Part shown: positions 26,413-35,297 of the stretch, piece after piece
Layout of the letters: every line of letters starts with the position of its first letter
Position numbering within the stretch: position 1 is the first letter of the stretch
Assembly (NCBI RefSeq): GCF_900119705.1
Contig: NZ_LT632322.1
Span: 62,001 to 126,000 of the forward strand
Direction: 5' to 3'
From: Murdochiella vaginalis
GTDB taxonomy: Bacteria > Bacillota > Clostridia > Tissierellales > Peptoniphilaceae
DNA length: 64,000 bases
Position numbers and translations under genes: made by a program
The notes under the pieces: model-generated
Database searches by the model: none
Told to the model about the DNA's origin: nothing
The model's input: only the letters and a program-made list of their open reading frames with translations

Positions 26413-26735
26413 AACCGATACATCTGGTCAATATCCAGCTGAAACACCGTAGCACCGCCCACCTCGATTTCGATGGGAATGGACGAGTAGGAGCTGGGAT
26501 CAATTTGCGGGCTCATCATGGGCGCAATGGTCTTGCGGCGGGAGCAATTGCGGCGAATAATTCGCAGTGCTTCTTCCACCTGTATTTCCTCCACACCCAA
26601 GAGCAACGTCGTATTGCCGCTCTTTAGAAATCCTCCGGTAGAAGGCAGACGCGTTACGCGGAACTGATTTTCCACCAGATCTTCGGTTAACGGCGCCGCA
26701 TCGTTGTCTTGAACAATACAGATCAATAATTTCAT
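26409..26735 (-). CDS. darA: Cyclic di-AMP receptor DarA (PstA, DUF970)
   Basis: This 108-residue PII-like protein begins MKLLICIVQDNDA and contains STGGFLKSGNTTLLLGVE and RRNCSRRKT, both typical of DarA/PstA. Members are trimeric c-di-AMP binding proteins of the cytoplasm whose partners are mostly unknown. The start at 26735 is set by AAAGGAG. The position between tmk and holB is the same as for yaaQ in B. subtilis. Its presence implies that the organism makes c-di-AMP, although no cyclase gene is in view. Confidence 0.95.
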   Translation of the reverse strand: MKLLICIVQDNDAAPLTEDLVENQFRVTRLPSTGGFLKSGNTTLLLGVEEIQVEEALRIIRRNCSRRKTIAPMMSPQIDPSSYSSIPIEIEVGGATVFQLDIDQMYRL

Positions 26736-26758
26736 CGCGTCGCTCCTTTCTGTATACA

Positions 26759-27394
26759 TTATTTTTCCTGTCGACTCGTTAGGGCGCGGTCAATCGCTTT
26801 CCAGGAAGCGGCGATCACTTCTTCCGGCGATTTCGAGGCGTCAACGACCACGACATTGTTCATGGTTCGTATGGCTTGTTGGTAACCATTATAAACGTTT
26901 TGGAAAAAAGCGTCACCCGCTTTCTCCAACCGGTCCTGTTGGACGTGATGCGCCTTGCGCCGCAAAACCGTAAGCGGATCCACATCTAAAAATAGCGTCA
27001 GATCCGGCGTCAAGCCGCCCGTAGCGTACGCATTAATGGCCGCAACTTTTTCCAAGCCGACGCCACGCGCAATTCCCTGATACACCAGGGAGCTTAAAAC
27101 AAAACGATCGCTGAGCAGAATTTTTCCTTCCGCTAAGGCCGGCAAAATCACCTCGCGCACATGCTGTGCCCGCGAAGCGGCATAAAGCAGCGCTTCCGTC
27201 ATGGGATCCATCTCCTGATGAGCCGGATCCAGCAAAATGGCGCGTATTTTTTCAGCAATGGGTGTGCCGCCGGGTTCCCTGGTATAGAGCACAGGAATCC
27301 CCTCCTGTGCGAAGTGGGCCTTGATGCCGTTGAGAATCGTCGTCTTGCCCGACCCGTCGGAGCCCTCCAGGGCAATGAAAAAGCCGCGCATCAT
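26759..27394 (-). CDS. tmk: Thymidylate kinase
   Basis: The 211-residue enzyme has P-loop EGSDGSGKTT (near 9-18), TREPGGTPIAEKIR, the DRF/RQ-like LLSDRFVLSSLVYQG, and the LID region with REx-like basic residues. It phosphorylates dTMP to dTDP. The ATG at 27394 overlaps the nadE stop (ATGA), so translation is coupled; a second ATG follows directly. The open frame upstream lies inside nadE and is not used. Confidence 0.95.
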   Translation of the reverse strand: MMRGFFIALEGSDGSGKTTILNGIKAHFAQEGIPVLYTREPGGTPIAEKIRAILLDPAHQEMDPMTEALLYAASRAQHVREVILPALAEGKILLSDRFVLSSLVYQGIARGVGLEKVAAINAYATGGLTPDLTLFLDVDPLTVLRRKAHHVQQDRLEKAGDAFFQNVYNGYQQAIRTMNNVVVVDASKSPEEVIAASWKAIDRALTSRQEK

Positions 27395-29232
27395 GCGTCC
27401 CCCTCTTCTTCCTGCAGACGATCCACTTGCATAAGCCAAGCCGTTGCCTGCACGTCCGAAGGCATGCGCCAACCGCCACGCGGCGAAAGCGAGATGGCTC
27501 CGACGCTAATGCCATCCGGCATCACGGAACGCTTGAATTGGCTTGCAAAGAAACGCGAAAACATCTTTCGCAACACAAATAGCAATGTAGCAGTCGAATA
27601 GGTGCCCCTAAATGCCTTTTGTGCCAAGGCAAGGAGCTTGTCAGGGGCATAGTGAAAACGCAGAAAATGATAGAGATAGAAGTCATGCAGCACGTAGGGG
27701 CCGATCACTTCTTCCGTCTTTTGCACAATCTCGCCCTCTTTTCCGGGCAGTAGTTCCGGTGAAATCGGCGTTTCTAAAATGTCCTTCAAAATGGCCGCCA
27801 AAGTCGGCAGGTTCTTGGCTTCATAGGCGACAAGAGCCTGGACTAACGTCTTGGGAATGGATCCGTTGACATTAAACATCGCCATGTGGTCCCCATTAAA
27901 GGTACACCATCCGAGCGCACTTTCCGAGAAGTCGCCCGTGCCGACATGTAAGCCTCCCTGTAAATTCGCCAAATCCATTAAAATCTGTGTGCGCTCCCGT
28001 GCCTGTGCATTTTCAAATGCGACAGAATGATCCCCTTCCTGCAAGCCAATGTCTTGAAAATGGCGGGTCAAAACGGGTGTCAGTGAAATTTCACGAAAAT
28101 CGCAGCCGGAACGTTCTCCCAGCGCCGCGGCATTGTTTCGGGTGCGCTTTCCTGTGCCGAAAGCCGGCATGCTGACCAAATGAATTCCTTGCGTATCCCA
28201 GCCGCAAAGAGCAAAGGTACGCAGAGCCACCAAAAAGGCCAGCGTCGAATCCAAGCCGCCGGAGAGACCGATCCATACCTGACGCGTCTTTACATGCCGC
28301 ATGCGACGGGCCAGAGCACGCGCCTGAATTTGTAAAATTTCCTCGCATTCCTCCTCGGTTTTCACGACAAAGGGCATGCTGTCCACGTGGCTCCACTGCG
28401 CACGACGACGGGGCGTCATCAGAAGGGATGCCACTTCTTCCTCCGGTACTTCCCCCTCTTCGTGTTCGGCGGCAATCGCATCTAGGTCGAAATCATAATA
28501 TATGGCACTCTCGCCGATTACCTCATCAGGAAGCGAGCCTTGCGAGCCGACGCCACCGTAAAAAAAGGAAGGACGTCCCAGGGTTCCGCCATCTGCCACG
28601 AGTCGTCCGTTTTCGGCAAGAAGGCGATCTCCAGCATAAAACGTATCAATGCCCGTTTCCTCTTCTCCGGCACAAGCCAGCACAACGCCTGCACCTCGAG
28701 CCGAAAGCGCCTTAATTTCTTGTGCAAGGCGTTTCGTTCCGCCCACCTGCGCAGGAATGGCCGCCGAAAGCAGGAATAGGTCAGCATTCTTTTCCTGTGC
28801 CAGATCGCTCATCCGGACACGGGAAACGGGAGAAAGGGATGCAACGGTGCAGCGACAAAGAAGCGAACCGTCATAGCGATTCATCAGACGAAAGCGAGAA
28901 TCCTCGATACAAGTTCCGTTTTGAATCACGACAATACGCTCTTGCGCTTTGGCCTGTGTACCGTCGACAATACTAAGCACAAGGGTGAGGCGTGTATTAC
29001 GGCTTGCTTCCACCACCTCATCCAGGGCTTCTTGCGTCGCCGATTGCAGCGTTTGTGTGCAAAAAAGGTCTCCCGACGTCGCTCCTGTCAGCGCGCAGGA
29101 AGGAAAAACCACCACATCTGCCCCTCGTTCATCGGCCTCTTTCAGCACCTGTCGAATTTCTTCCGCATTGGCCTGCGGATCTGCAGCATGCAGCGGCGGA
29201 ACCGCTGCCGCCACACGTATCCATCCTCGCAT
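27391..29232 (-). CDS. nadE: NAD+ synthetase with a degenerate glutaminase domain
   Basis: This 613-residue protein has the two-domain layout of glutamine-dependent NAD synthetases. The C-terminal synthetase domain looks intact: the PPi loop SGGLDST (324-330), the deamido-NAD region GTGDFSESALGW, and FNVNGSIPKTLV. The N-terminal nitrilase-like domain (1-260) has lost its catalytic triad. The usual glutamate motif PELSLTG reads PSCALTG (Ser45), the segment carrying the lysine is missing, and ICEDLW reads RMSDLA. It should therefore use free ammonia rather than glutamine. AGGAGGAA precedes the ATG at 29232. It lies between the SH3b protein and tmk on one transcript. Confidence 0.9.
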   Translation of the reverse strand: MRGWIRVAAAVPPLHAADPQANAEEIRQVLKEADERGADVVVFPSCALTGATSGDLFCTQTLQSATQEALDEVVEASRNTRLTLVLSIVDGTQAKAQERIVVIQNGTCIEDSRFRLMNRYDGSLLCRCTVASLSPVSRVRMSDLAQEKNADLFLLSAAIPAQVGGTKRLAQEIKALSARGAGVVLACAGEEETGIDTFYAGDRLLAENGRLVADGGTLGRPSFFYGGVGSQGSLPDEVIGESAIYYDFDLDAIAAEHEEGEVPEEEVASLLMTPRRRAQWSHVDSMPFVVKTEEECEEILQIQARALARRMRHVKTRQVWIGLSGGLDSTLAFLVALRTFALCGWDTQGIHLVSMPAFGTGKRTRNNAAALGERSGCDFREISLTPVLTRHFQDIGLQEGDHSVAFENAQARERTQILMDLANLQGGLHVGTGDFSESALGWCTFNGDHMAMFNVNGSIPKTLVQALVAYEAKNLPTLAAILKDILETPISPELLPGKEGEIVQKTEEVIGPYVLHDFYLYHFLRFHYAPDKLLALAQKAFRGTYSTATLLFVLRKMFSRFFASQFKRSVMPDGISVGAISLSPRGGWRMPSDVQATAWLMQVDRLQEEEGDA

Positions 29233-29256
29233 GATGTTCCTCCTCATTCGTACGGC

Positions 29257-30156
29257 TTATTGCGGCGTCCTGTCTAAACAATAGGAGTAAATCCATCCCT
29301 CCTGCTTGGAACCGTCGGCTTTGACGGCGATCCCCTGTACCCAAGCAGCATCATCCACCATTTTTGCCTGCTTCACGATGAATTTCTCTCCGGGTTTCAC
29401 CGTAAAGAGAACGGGGTTCTGCGTGCCGCCATCGCTTCGCACATTCGCACTGTCTTCGACGAGGAACGTTTTGCCGATCCACGTATCCGGTTTCTGATTA
29501 TTGGCTTTGCCTTCTGTAACGGGTTTGGGAATCTCTTCGGATCCCGATTCTTCCTGTGATGCACTGCTTGTCAAAACAGACGAAGACTCCGAGGCTTGCG
29601 ATACACTCTCCTGTGCAGAGGATTCCTGCGCATTTCCTCGGGGACGTTCGCTCATCGCATCAATAAAGAACGATGCGGAAAACCAAAGCACCAGCAGCAA
29701 AAAGGCGACGGTGCCCACGGCAATCGTCATACGGGAAACCGCAGGATTTGATGAAAAATTGCTCAGGCCTGTTGCGGAATTTTGTGCACGCACGACGGCT
29801 TCTTTTTCTTTTCGGTTGCTCGACGACGCTACGGGGCTCTTCGCTCTCGCTTCCCGACGACGTTTTTCCGCCTCACGCCGCTTGCGCAATTGCTCCGCTT
29901 CGGATTTACGAATAAGTGCATCCATCGCCGGCATATCGCCGGGACGTGTGCGGGGAAGAGGCTTGGGTGGAGCTGTTTGTTTTCCTTTTTTTTCGGGATT
30001 TTCTACAGGCGCACGCTTTTCATCCGCCGCATCCGGACGAAGCGCTTTCCACTTCAGTGGGCGCGTCTTGATCCGCTTCGTTTCGTCTACATTGGCTCGC
30101 TTCATACGTTTTGTCCGATCGTCTCGTTGGATCGGTTTGTATTCCTCGTTTCGCAA
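29257..30156 (-). CDS. Membrane-anchored protein with extracellular SH3b domain
   Basis: The product is 299 residues. A long, very basic cytoplasmic N-terminus (1-140; rich in Lys/Arg, with a coiled-coil-like LRKRREAEKRRREARAK) precedes one membrane helix (about 145-168). A Ser/Glu-rich linker (170-215) and a C-terminal SH3b-type domain (SANVRSDGG...VLFTVKPGEKF...WIYSYCLD) follow. SH3b domains on the outside usually bind peptidoglycan. The start is a TTG at 30156, chosen because AGGAGGAAGAGG stands directly in front; the first ATG is 17 codons further in. The function is unknown. It lies between pfkA and nadE. Confidence 0.75.
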   Translation of the reverse strand: MRNEEYKPIQRDDRTKRMKRANVDETKRIKTRPLKWKALRPDAADEKRAPVENPEKKGKQTAPPKPLPRTRPGDMPAMDALIRKSEAEQLRKRREAEKRRREARAKSPVASSSNRKEKEAVVRAQNSATGLSNFSSNPAVSRMTIAVGTVAFLLLVLWFSASFFIDAMSERPRGNAQESSAQESVSQASESSSVLTSSASQEESGSEEIPKPVTEGKANNQKPDTWIGKTFLVEDSANVRSDGGTQNPVLFTVKPGEKFIVKQAKMVDDAAWVQGIAVKADGSKQEGWIYSYCLDRTPQ

Positions 30157-30189
30157 CCTCTTCCTCCTTTCGATTTTGTTTCCGCTTCG

Positions 30190-31278
30190 TTATTCGTCTT
30201 CTTCGGATCCAAAACTGATTCCCATCGCACGCGCTTCGCGAATGAGAGGATGATCCGTCGGCACCGTTTTTAGCTTTCCTGCCGTTTCATCCAGCGGAAT
30301 TGTGGCCGTTTCCCCATTTTGAAAGACCACCAATACACCGAACCGACCTTCCATGACCGCTTCGGCGCCCGCCGCTCCGCAACGTGTCGCCACCAAGCGA
30401 TCATAGGGTGTCGGCGAACCGCCGCGCTGCATGTGTCCGGGAACGGTCACGCGCACCTCGGCTTGGATATTTTTTTCAATTTCAGTGGCTAAATGATAGG
30501 CTACCGAAGTCGTGTCTCGTTCTGAAATCGTCTTTTTATATTCCTTTTTACTCAACTGCGCTTCTTCTATGGATTTGGCGCCTTCTGCCACTGCGATAAT
30601 GGTAAAGCGATGATCCTGGCTGCGACGGCGGGCAATGCCTCGACAAATGGCATCCACGGAATAGGGAATTTCCGGTAGCAAAATGATGTCCGCTCCTCCG
30701 GCTATACCGGCATACAGGGTCAGCCAGCCGACCTTATGTCCCATGATCTCTACGATAAATACACGACTGTGCGAAGCAGCTGTGGTATGCACGCAGTCAA
30801 TGGCGTATGTAGCAACATCCAGTGCGGAATGAAAGCCAAACGTCAGCTCGGTTCCGTACAAATCATTATCAATCGTCTTCGGCAGGGCGATGACGTTTAA
30901 TCCGTTTTCGGATAAGAGCTGTGCCGATTTGATCGAACCGTTACCTCCAAGAACGACCAGAGCGTCCAACTGCAGGCGCGCGTAGGTTGCTTTCATGAGC
31001 TCCAGTTTATTCATGCCGTTTTCATCCGGCGACGCCATCTCCTTAAAGCTCTGCCGACTGGTTCCCAGAATGGTTCCCCCGCGCGTGAGCAGTCCTGAAA
31101 ACTGATTCGGCTCCATTTCCAGGTATTCGTTATACATCAATCCCCAATAGCCATTGACGAAGCCATAAATAACCGTATCCGGATTCATACGGAAAATTGC
31201 CTTCGCAAATCCGCGCATGGTGGCGTTCAGGCTCTGGCAATCGCCGCCGCTGGTCAAAATTCCGATTCGTTTTTTCAT
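30190..31278 (-). CDS. pfkA: 6-phosphofructokinase, ATP type
   Basis: The 362-residue enzyme begins MKKRIGILTSGGDCQSLNAT. The nucleotide loop GGNGS (111-115) has a Gly at the position that separates ATP- from PPi-dependent enzymes, and an Asn where E. coli has Asp103, a variant seen in part of the family. The catalytic PKTIDND (133-139), MGHKVGWLTLYAG and the fructose-6-P site PGHMQRGGSPTPYDR are present. It commits glucose to glycolysis. CGGAGGAGATC precedes the ATG. It follows the capsule locus by 38 nt on the same strand, so both may share a transcript. Confidence 0.93.
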   Translation of the reverse strand: MKKRIGILTSGGDCQSLNATMRGFAKAIFRMNPDTVIYGFVNGYWGLMYNEYLEMEPNQFSGLLTRGGTILGTSRQSFKEMASPDENGMNKLELMKATYARLQLDALVVLGGNGSIKSAQLLSENGLNVIALPKTIDNDLYGTELTFGFHSALDVATYAIDCVHTTAASHSRVFIVEIMGHKVGWLTLYAGIAGGADIILLPEIPYSVDAICRGIARRRSQDHRFTIIAVAEGAKSIEEAQLSKKEYKKTISERDTTSVAYHLATEIEKNIQAEVRVTVPGHMQRGGSPTPYDRLVATRCGAAGAEAVMEGRFGVLVVFQNGETATIPLDETAGKLKTVPTDHPLIREARAMGISFGSEEDE

Positions 31279-31316
31279 GATCTCCTCCGTATCCGGTTTT
31301 CGGCGTGTCGTCTCGT

Positions 31317-32003
31317 TTAATGAAAGGCACAAAGAATCGTATCAAAGAGCGTTTTTGCTTCACGCAAAAGCGAAAATTTTCGCATTTCTCTTAGGTTTAT
31401 GCGCATCTTGTCCGGCAAAATTTCTTCCAGATATACTTTTTCAGGGTCCTTCACCCCTTCCAGTTTATCGTTTTCGTTGCGATAGGCAATACTGCATCGG
31501 GAGGTTAATCCTGCCGGTAATAATAGGGTGGCCCACATCTCGGGCGTATAGTGTGCAACAAATTTCGGCACTTCCGGACGAACGCCGACAAAGGTCATAT
31601 CGCCCTTCAGCACATTAAAAAGCTGTGAAAATTCGTCAAAATGCAACCTGCGCAACACGCGGCCCACCCGCGTAATGCGAGAATCATCGCTTTTGGTCAC
31701 CGCCGCCCCTATTTTATCGGCATTGGCGACCATCGTGCGAAATTTATATATAAAAAAATGACGGCCGTACTGGGTCACGCGCTCCTGACGATAGAGCACC
31801 GGTCCTTTGGAATCGATCTTGATCGCTATAGCGGTCAACAAAAGAAACGGCGATAGCAGCACGCAAAGCAATAACGCCAGCACCACATCGATCATCCGCT
31901 TGATCGTCAGTTGCAGGTGCTTCTGCACCAAATACTCGTAATATGGGCGAACTTCCTCTCGCTGAAAAGCGGCAGGCAGCTCGGCAAATGGTTTCAGTCT
32001 CAT
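31317..32003 (-). CDS. Bacterial sugar transferase (polyprenyl-phosphate phosphosugar transferase)
   Basis: This 228-residue monotopic protein has one re-entrant hydrophobic helix (about 38-62, IDVVLALLLCVLLSPFLLL). The catalytic body is of the PglC/WbaP type: YRQERVTQYGRHFFIYKFRTM, RLHFDEFSQLFNVLKGDM and VGVRPE. It transfers a phospho-sugar from a UDP-sugar to undecaprenyl phosphate, the first step of polysaccharide repeat assembly. It is the last gene of the locus in the direction of transcription, after the dehydratase and aminotransferase, which suggests that the primed sugar is the 4-amino-4,6-dideoxy product of those enzymes. Confidence 0.9.
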   Translation of the reverse strand: MRLKPFAELPAAFQREEVRPYYEYLVQKHLQLTIKRMIDVVLALLLCVLLSPFLLLTAIAIKIDSKGPVLYRQERVTQYGRHFFIYKFRTMVANADKIGAAVTKSDDSRITRVGRVLRRLHFDEFSQLFNVLKGDMTFVGVRPEVPKFVAHYTPEMWATLLLPAGLTSRCSIAYRNENDKLEGVKDPEKVYLEEILPDKMRINLREMRKFSLLREAKTLFDTILCAFH

Positions 32004-32047
32004 GGTTTTCGTTTTCTTCTTTTTCTGTGCGACGAACGTTACGCGTC

Positions 32048-33262
32048 CTACTTGGCACGATAGACCCGTTTAAACGTCTCGATGACGTATTGGACATCGT
32101 CATCCGTTAACACCGTATTCAGCGGCAGCGTAACCTCATTCTGATACAGTGCGTCGGCATGGGGATAGTTCGCAATGGAGAAACCCAAATTGCGATACGC
32201 GCTCATGCGCGGCAACGGCTTATAATGCACGTTCGTAGCCACACCGTATTCGGCCATTTTTTGGATGAGCGTATTTCGCTCTTCGACCGAATAGCCCGGA
32301 AGGCGAAGCAAATAGAGATGGGCACTGGAGCGATGCTTCGCACTCGCATGCGCCAAATCCTGCAAACCGAAGGGCTCCACCAGTTCATGATGATAGCGCG
32401 ACACAATGGCATGACGCCGCTCCAACACCGATTCATAACGCGCTAATTGCGAAACACCCAACGCCGCTAAGGTGTCCGGCATATTGCATTTATAACCCGG
32501 CATCACAATATCATATTCCCAAGCGCCTAATTTTTCTTTCGCGAGCGCGTCTTTGTTCTGGCCATGCAGACTCCAAAGCTGCAGCTCGTGATACAGCTCA
32601 TCGGTATCAAACGGCAGCCCCTTACGCCACAGCAATGCTCCCCCTTCCGCCGTGGTCAAATTCTTAACGGCATGGAACGAAAAACAGGTGAAATCAGCGA
32701 TTTCGCCAGCCCGCTTTTCGCCTTGGCGAGCGCCCAAAGAATGTGCGGCATCGGCAACGACAGCGATGCGTCCCAGCGCTTCTTGACGCGCGGAGGTCGG
32801 ATGAAACAGGTTTTTCTTCGTTTCTACTATGCGATACACCGCATCATAGTCGGCGATAATTCCAGCCAAATCTACGCTGATGATCGCTTTCGTACGTTCC
32901 GTAATCGCCGCTTCGATGCCGGCCGGATCCATGAAAATAGAGTCCGGCAAGCTGTCGACCATCTTTAGCGTTGCGCCCACGTGCGTGACCACTGAGGCGG
33001 TGGCCGTATAGGTGTAAGCCGGAACGATCACCTCATCCCCCGGGCCGATGCCCAAGGCGCGAAGCGTTAGTTCCAGCGCGGCCGTAGCCGAATTTAGTGC
33101 CACAGCGCGTTCTGCGCCCGTATAGGCTTCCAACTTGTGCTCAAAATCCTTGGTAACCGGGCCGGTCGTAATCCAACCGGAGCGTAATGCTTTTATGACC
33201 TCTTGAATATCTTCTTCCCGAATGTCCGGCGGTGAGAAGGCCACTTTTTTTATTTGTTCCAT
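32048..33262 (-). CDS. DegT/DnrJ/EryC1 sugar aminotransferase (4-amino type, probable)
   Basis: The 404-residue PLP enzyme has SGWITTGPVTKDFE, the cofactor-binding ALNSATAALEL, VPAYTYTATA and the internal-aldimine lysine in FSFHAVKNLTTAEGGAL. Together with the preceding 4,6-dehydratase it probably turns a UDP-4-keto-6-deoxy-GlcNAc into a UDP-4-amino sugar, as PglE or AATGal aminotransferases do. No PglD-like 4-N-acetyltransferase is present, so the amine may stay free. The start at 33262 follows GAGGAACGC; the longer frame is unsupported. Confidence 0.85.
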   Translation of the reverse strand: MEQIKKVAFSPPDIREEDIQEVIKALRSGWITTGPVTKDFEHKLEAYTGAERAVALNSATAALELTLRALGIGPGDEVIVPAYTYTATASVVTHVGATLKMVDSLPDSIFMDPAGIEAAITERTKAIISVDLAGIIADYDAVYRIVETKKNLFHPTSARQEALGRIAVVADAAHSLGARQGEKRAGEIADFTCFSFHAVKNLTTAEGGALLWRKGLPFDTDELYHELQLWSLHGQNKDALAKEKLGAWEYDIVMPGYKCNMPDTLAALGVSQLARYESVLERRHAIVSRYHHELVEPFGLQDLAHASAKHRSSAHLYLLRLPGYSVEERNTLIQKMAEYGVATNVHYKPLPRMSAYRNLGFSIANYPHADALYQNEVTLPLNTVLTDDDVQYVIETFKRVYRAK

Positions 33263-33314
33263 GCGTTCCTCTTTTCTTGCTTGGACCGGATGACCATCTT
33301 TCTTCGTTTTCCGA

Positions 33315-35285
33315 CTATTGCGGCGGCAGATGGTCGTATTTATGCACTTCTTCTCGCACACGTTTCTCTAAGGCGTCCTTACCCTCTTCTTGATACTCTT
33401 TATAATCCACGGGGATCCCTTCAATGGGCACTTTTAGCGTGTCCACGATGTCCGCCACGGCATCATACACGTTGGTTTTCTCGTCCCTAATGAGTGCTTC
33501 CAATCCGTCTAATTGCGTTTCAAAACGGTTGCGATCGAAACGCAACGGCTCTGCTACGCGAATACGCCGGTTCTTGGTCTCGCGCAGTCCTTCTTCACTC
33601 ATCAGCACTTCTTCATACAGTTTTTCACCGGGACGCAGACCGGTAAAGACAATTTCAATATCTTCCCCGACTTTATAGCCTGAAAGGCGAATCAATTTTT
33701 TCGCCATATCGAGAATGCGCACCGGTTCTCCCATGTCGAGTACGAAAATTTCACCACCCTTGGCAAAGCAGCTCGCTTGCAGCACCAGCGAAACCGCCTC
33801 CGGAATGGTCATGAAAAAGCGAACGATATCCGGATGCGTCACCGTCACCGGACCGCCTTCCTGAATTTCTTTTTTGAACAGCGGAATCACCGAACCGCTG
33901 GAGCCCAGGACGTTTCCAAAACGCACCGCCACAAAATCCGTCTGGGAGCGATCCGCAAACGCCTGAATAATCATCTCGCAAATGCGCTTTCCGGCGCCGT
34001 AAATACTCGTGGGGTTCACTGCCTTATCCGTGGATATCAGGACAAAGCGCTTTACACCATAGCGATCGGCCACCTCCGCAACGTTTCGTGTGCCGATCAC
34101 GTTGTTTTTGATTGACTCATGGGGCGCTGCTTCCATGAGGTGCACATGTTTATGTGCAGCAGCATGAAAAACGATCTCCGGGCGATACGTATCAAAGATG
34201 TCGTCCAGACGTTTTTTGTCACGAATGGAGCCGATCAAGATGCGGATATCCACCTTCGGATGATGGCGCTTTACTTCCATCTGAACATCATACGATCCGT
34301 TCTCGTTGACATCCACGATGAGAATCTGCTTCGGTTGAAAGCGGGCAATCTGTCGACAGAGCTCGCTGCCGATGGTGCCGCCGCCGCCCGTCACTAAGAC
34401 GCGTTTTCCTTGCAGATAATTGCCCACTTCATACGTATTGATCTGGATCGCTTCACGGCCCAATAAGTCGTCCAGAGAGACATCACGCACCTTGCTCACG
34501 GACACTTCCCCGGAAATAATCTGGTAAATGCCCGGAACGATCTTCATCTTGGCTTCGGTGCGCTGGCAAATCTCCAAAATTTCGCGCTGTTGCTGACGGG
34601 ATGCGGAAGGTAACGCCAAAATGATCTCTTTAATGCCGAATTGGCGAACCACTTCCTCAATCTGCTCCCTGCCGCCGAAAATTTTCACGCCTTCAATGGT
34701 GCGACCATGCTTGGTGACATCGTCGTCGATGAGAGCGACCACATGGTTTTTCACCTTTTCGGAAACATTCATCTCGTGAATCAGCGTGCGCCCGGCTTCT
34801 CCGGCGCCGACAATCAAGGTCGGAATGCCGTTATCTTCGACAGCGTTCTTCAGTAAAGCCCGCTCCATTAAAAGCTGGAAACGATATAAAAAGCGATGCG
34901 CTGTTACCCCTGTAAACAATAGGAAAAACTCGATGAGATAGAATCCGTTGGGAATCCAAAGATCTCCAAATGTCAGACGCATAATACCGAATTGCATGCA
35001 CACGAACACTAAGTTCGCTAAAAAGCTGCGTACAATTTCCGGAAAGCCGACATAGGCAGCCAGAGACTGGTACAGCTTAAACACACTGTATAGTGCGAGG
35101 GCTAAGACGGTAAAGAGCGGCGCTGCTGTAATCAGATTCTTGCTCAGCTCATAGGGAATGAGACTGTAGCGAAAGTCAAAGCGTATCCACATGGAGCCGA
35201 AATAGGCAATATTTACAAATAGAATATCCAGGATAATGGCGGCAAGCCGTCGCCAGGAAAAAAGATTACGCGTTTTTGCTTTCAT
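33315..35285 (-). CDS. Membrane-bound UDP-GlcNAc 4,6-dehydratase (CapD/PglF/WbpM type)
   Basis: This 656-residue protein has four N-terminal membrane helices (about 10-130), a first nucleotide-binding region (VGAGEAGRTLIHEM), and a C-terminal short-chain dehydrogenase domain with GGGGTIGSELCRQ and the catalytic stretch STDKAVNPTSIYGAGKR (Y-x3-K). FlaA1/PglF-like enzymes form UDP-4-keto-6-deoxy sugars from UDP-GlcNAc. It sits between the two aminotransferase genes. Stereochemistry (retaining or 5-inverting) cannot be read from the sequence by eye. Confidence 0.93.
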   Translation of the reverse strand: MKAKTRNLFSWRRLAAIILDILFVNIAYFGSMWIRFDFRYSLIPYELSKNLITAAPLFTVLALALYSVFKLYQSLAAYVGFPEIVRSFLANLVFVCMQFGIMRLTFGDLWIPNGFYLIEFFLLFTGVTAHRFLYRFQLLMERALLKNAVEDNGIPTLIVGAGEAGRTLIHEMNVSEKVKNHVVALIDDDVTKHGRTIEGVKIFGGREQIEEVVRQFGIKEIILALPSASRQQQREILEICQRTEAKMKIVPGIYQIISGEVSVSKVRDVSLDDLLGREAIQINTYEVGNYLQGKRVLVTGGGGTIGSELCRQIARFQPKQILIVDVNENGSYDVQMEVKRHHPKVDIRILIGSIRDKKRLDDIFDTYRPEIVFHAAAHKHVHLMEAAPHESIKNNVIGTRNVAEVADRYGVKRFVLISTDKAVNPTSIYGAGKRICEMIIQAFADRSQTDFVAVRFGNVLGSSGSVIPLFKKEIQEGGPVTVTHPDIVRFFMTIPEAVSLVLQASCFAKGGEIFVLDMGEPVRILDMAKKLIRLSGYKVGEDIEIVFTGLRPGEKLYEEVLMSEEGLRETKNRRIRVAEPLRFDRNRFETQLDGLEALIRDEKTNVYDAVADIVDTLKVPIEGIPVDYKEYQEEGKDALEKRVREEVHKYDHLPPQ

Positions 35286-35297
35286 GCGTTCTCCTTG

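Noticed and set aside
30190-31278. Asn in place of Asp in the PFK nucleotide loop as a sign of lost activity
   Set aside because: GGNG variants are familiar in a clade of ATP-dependent phosphofructokinases, and the catalytic PKTIDND is intact.
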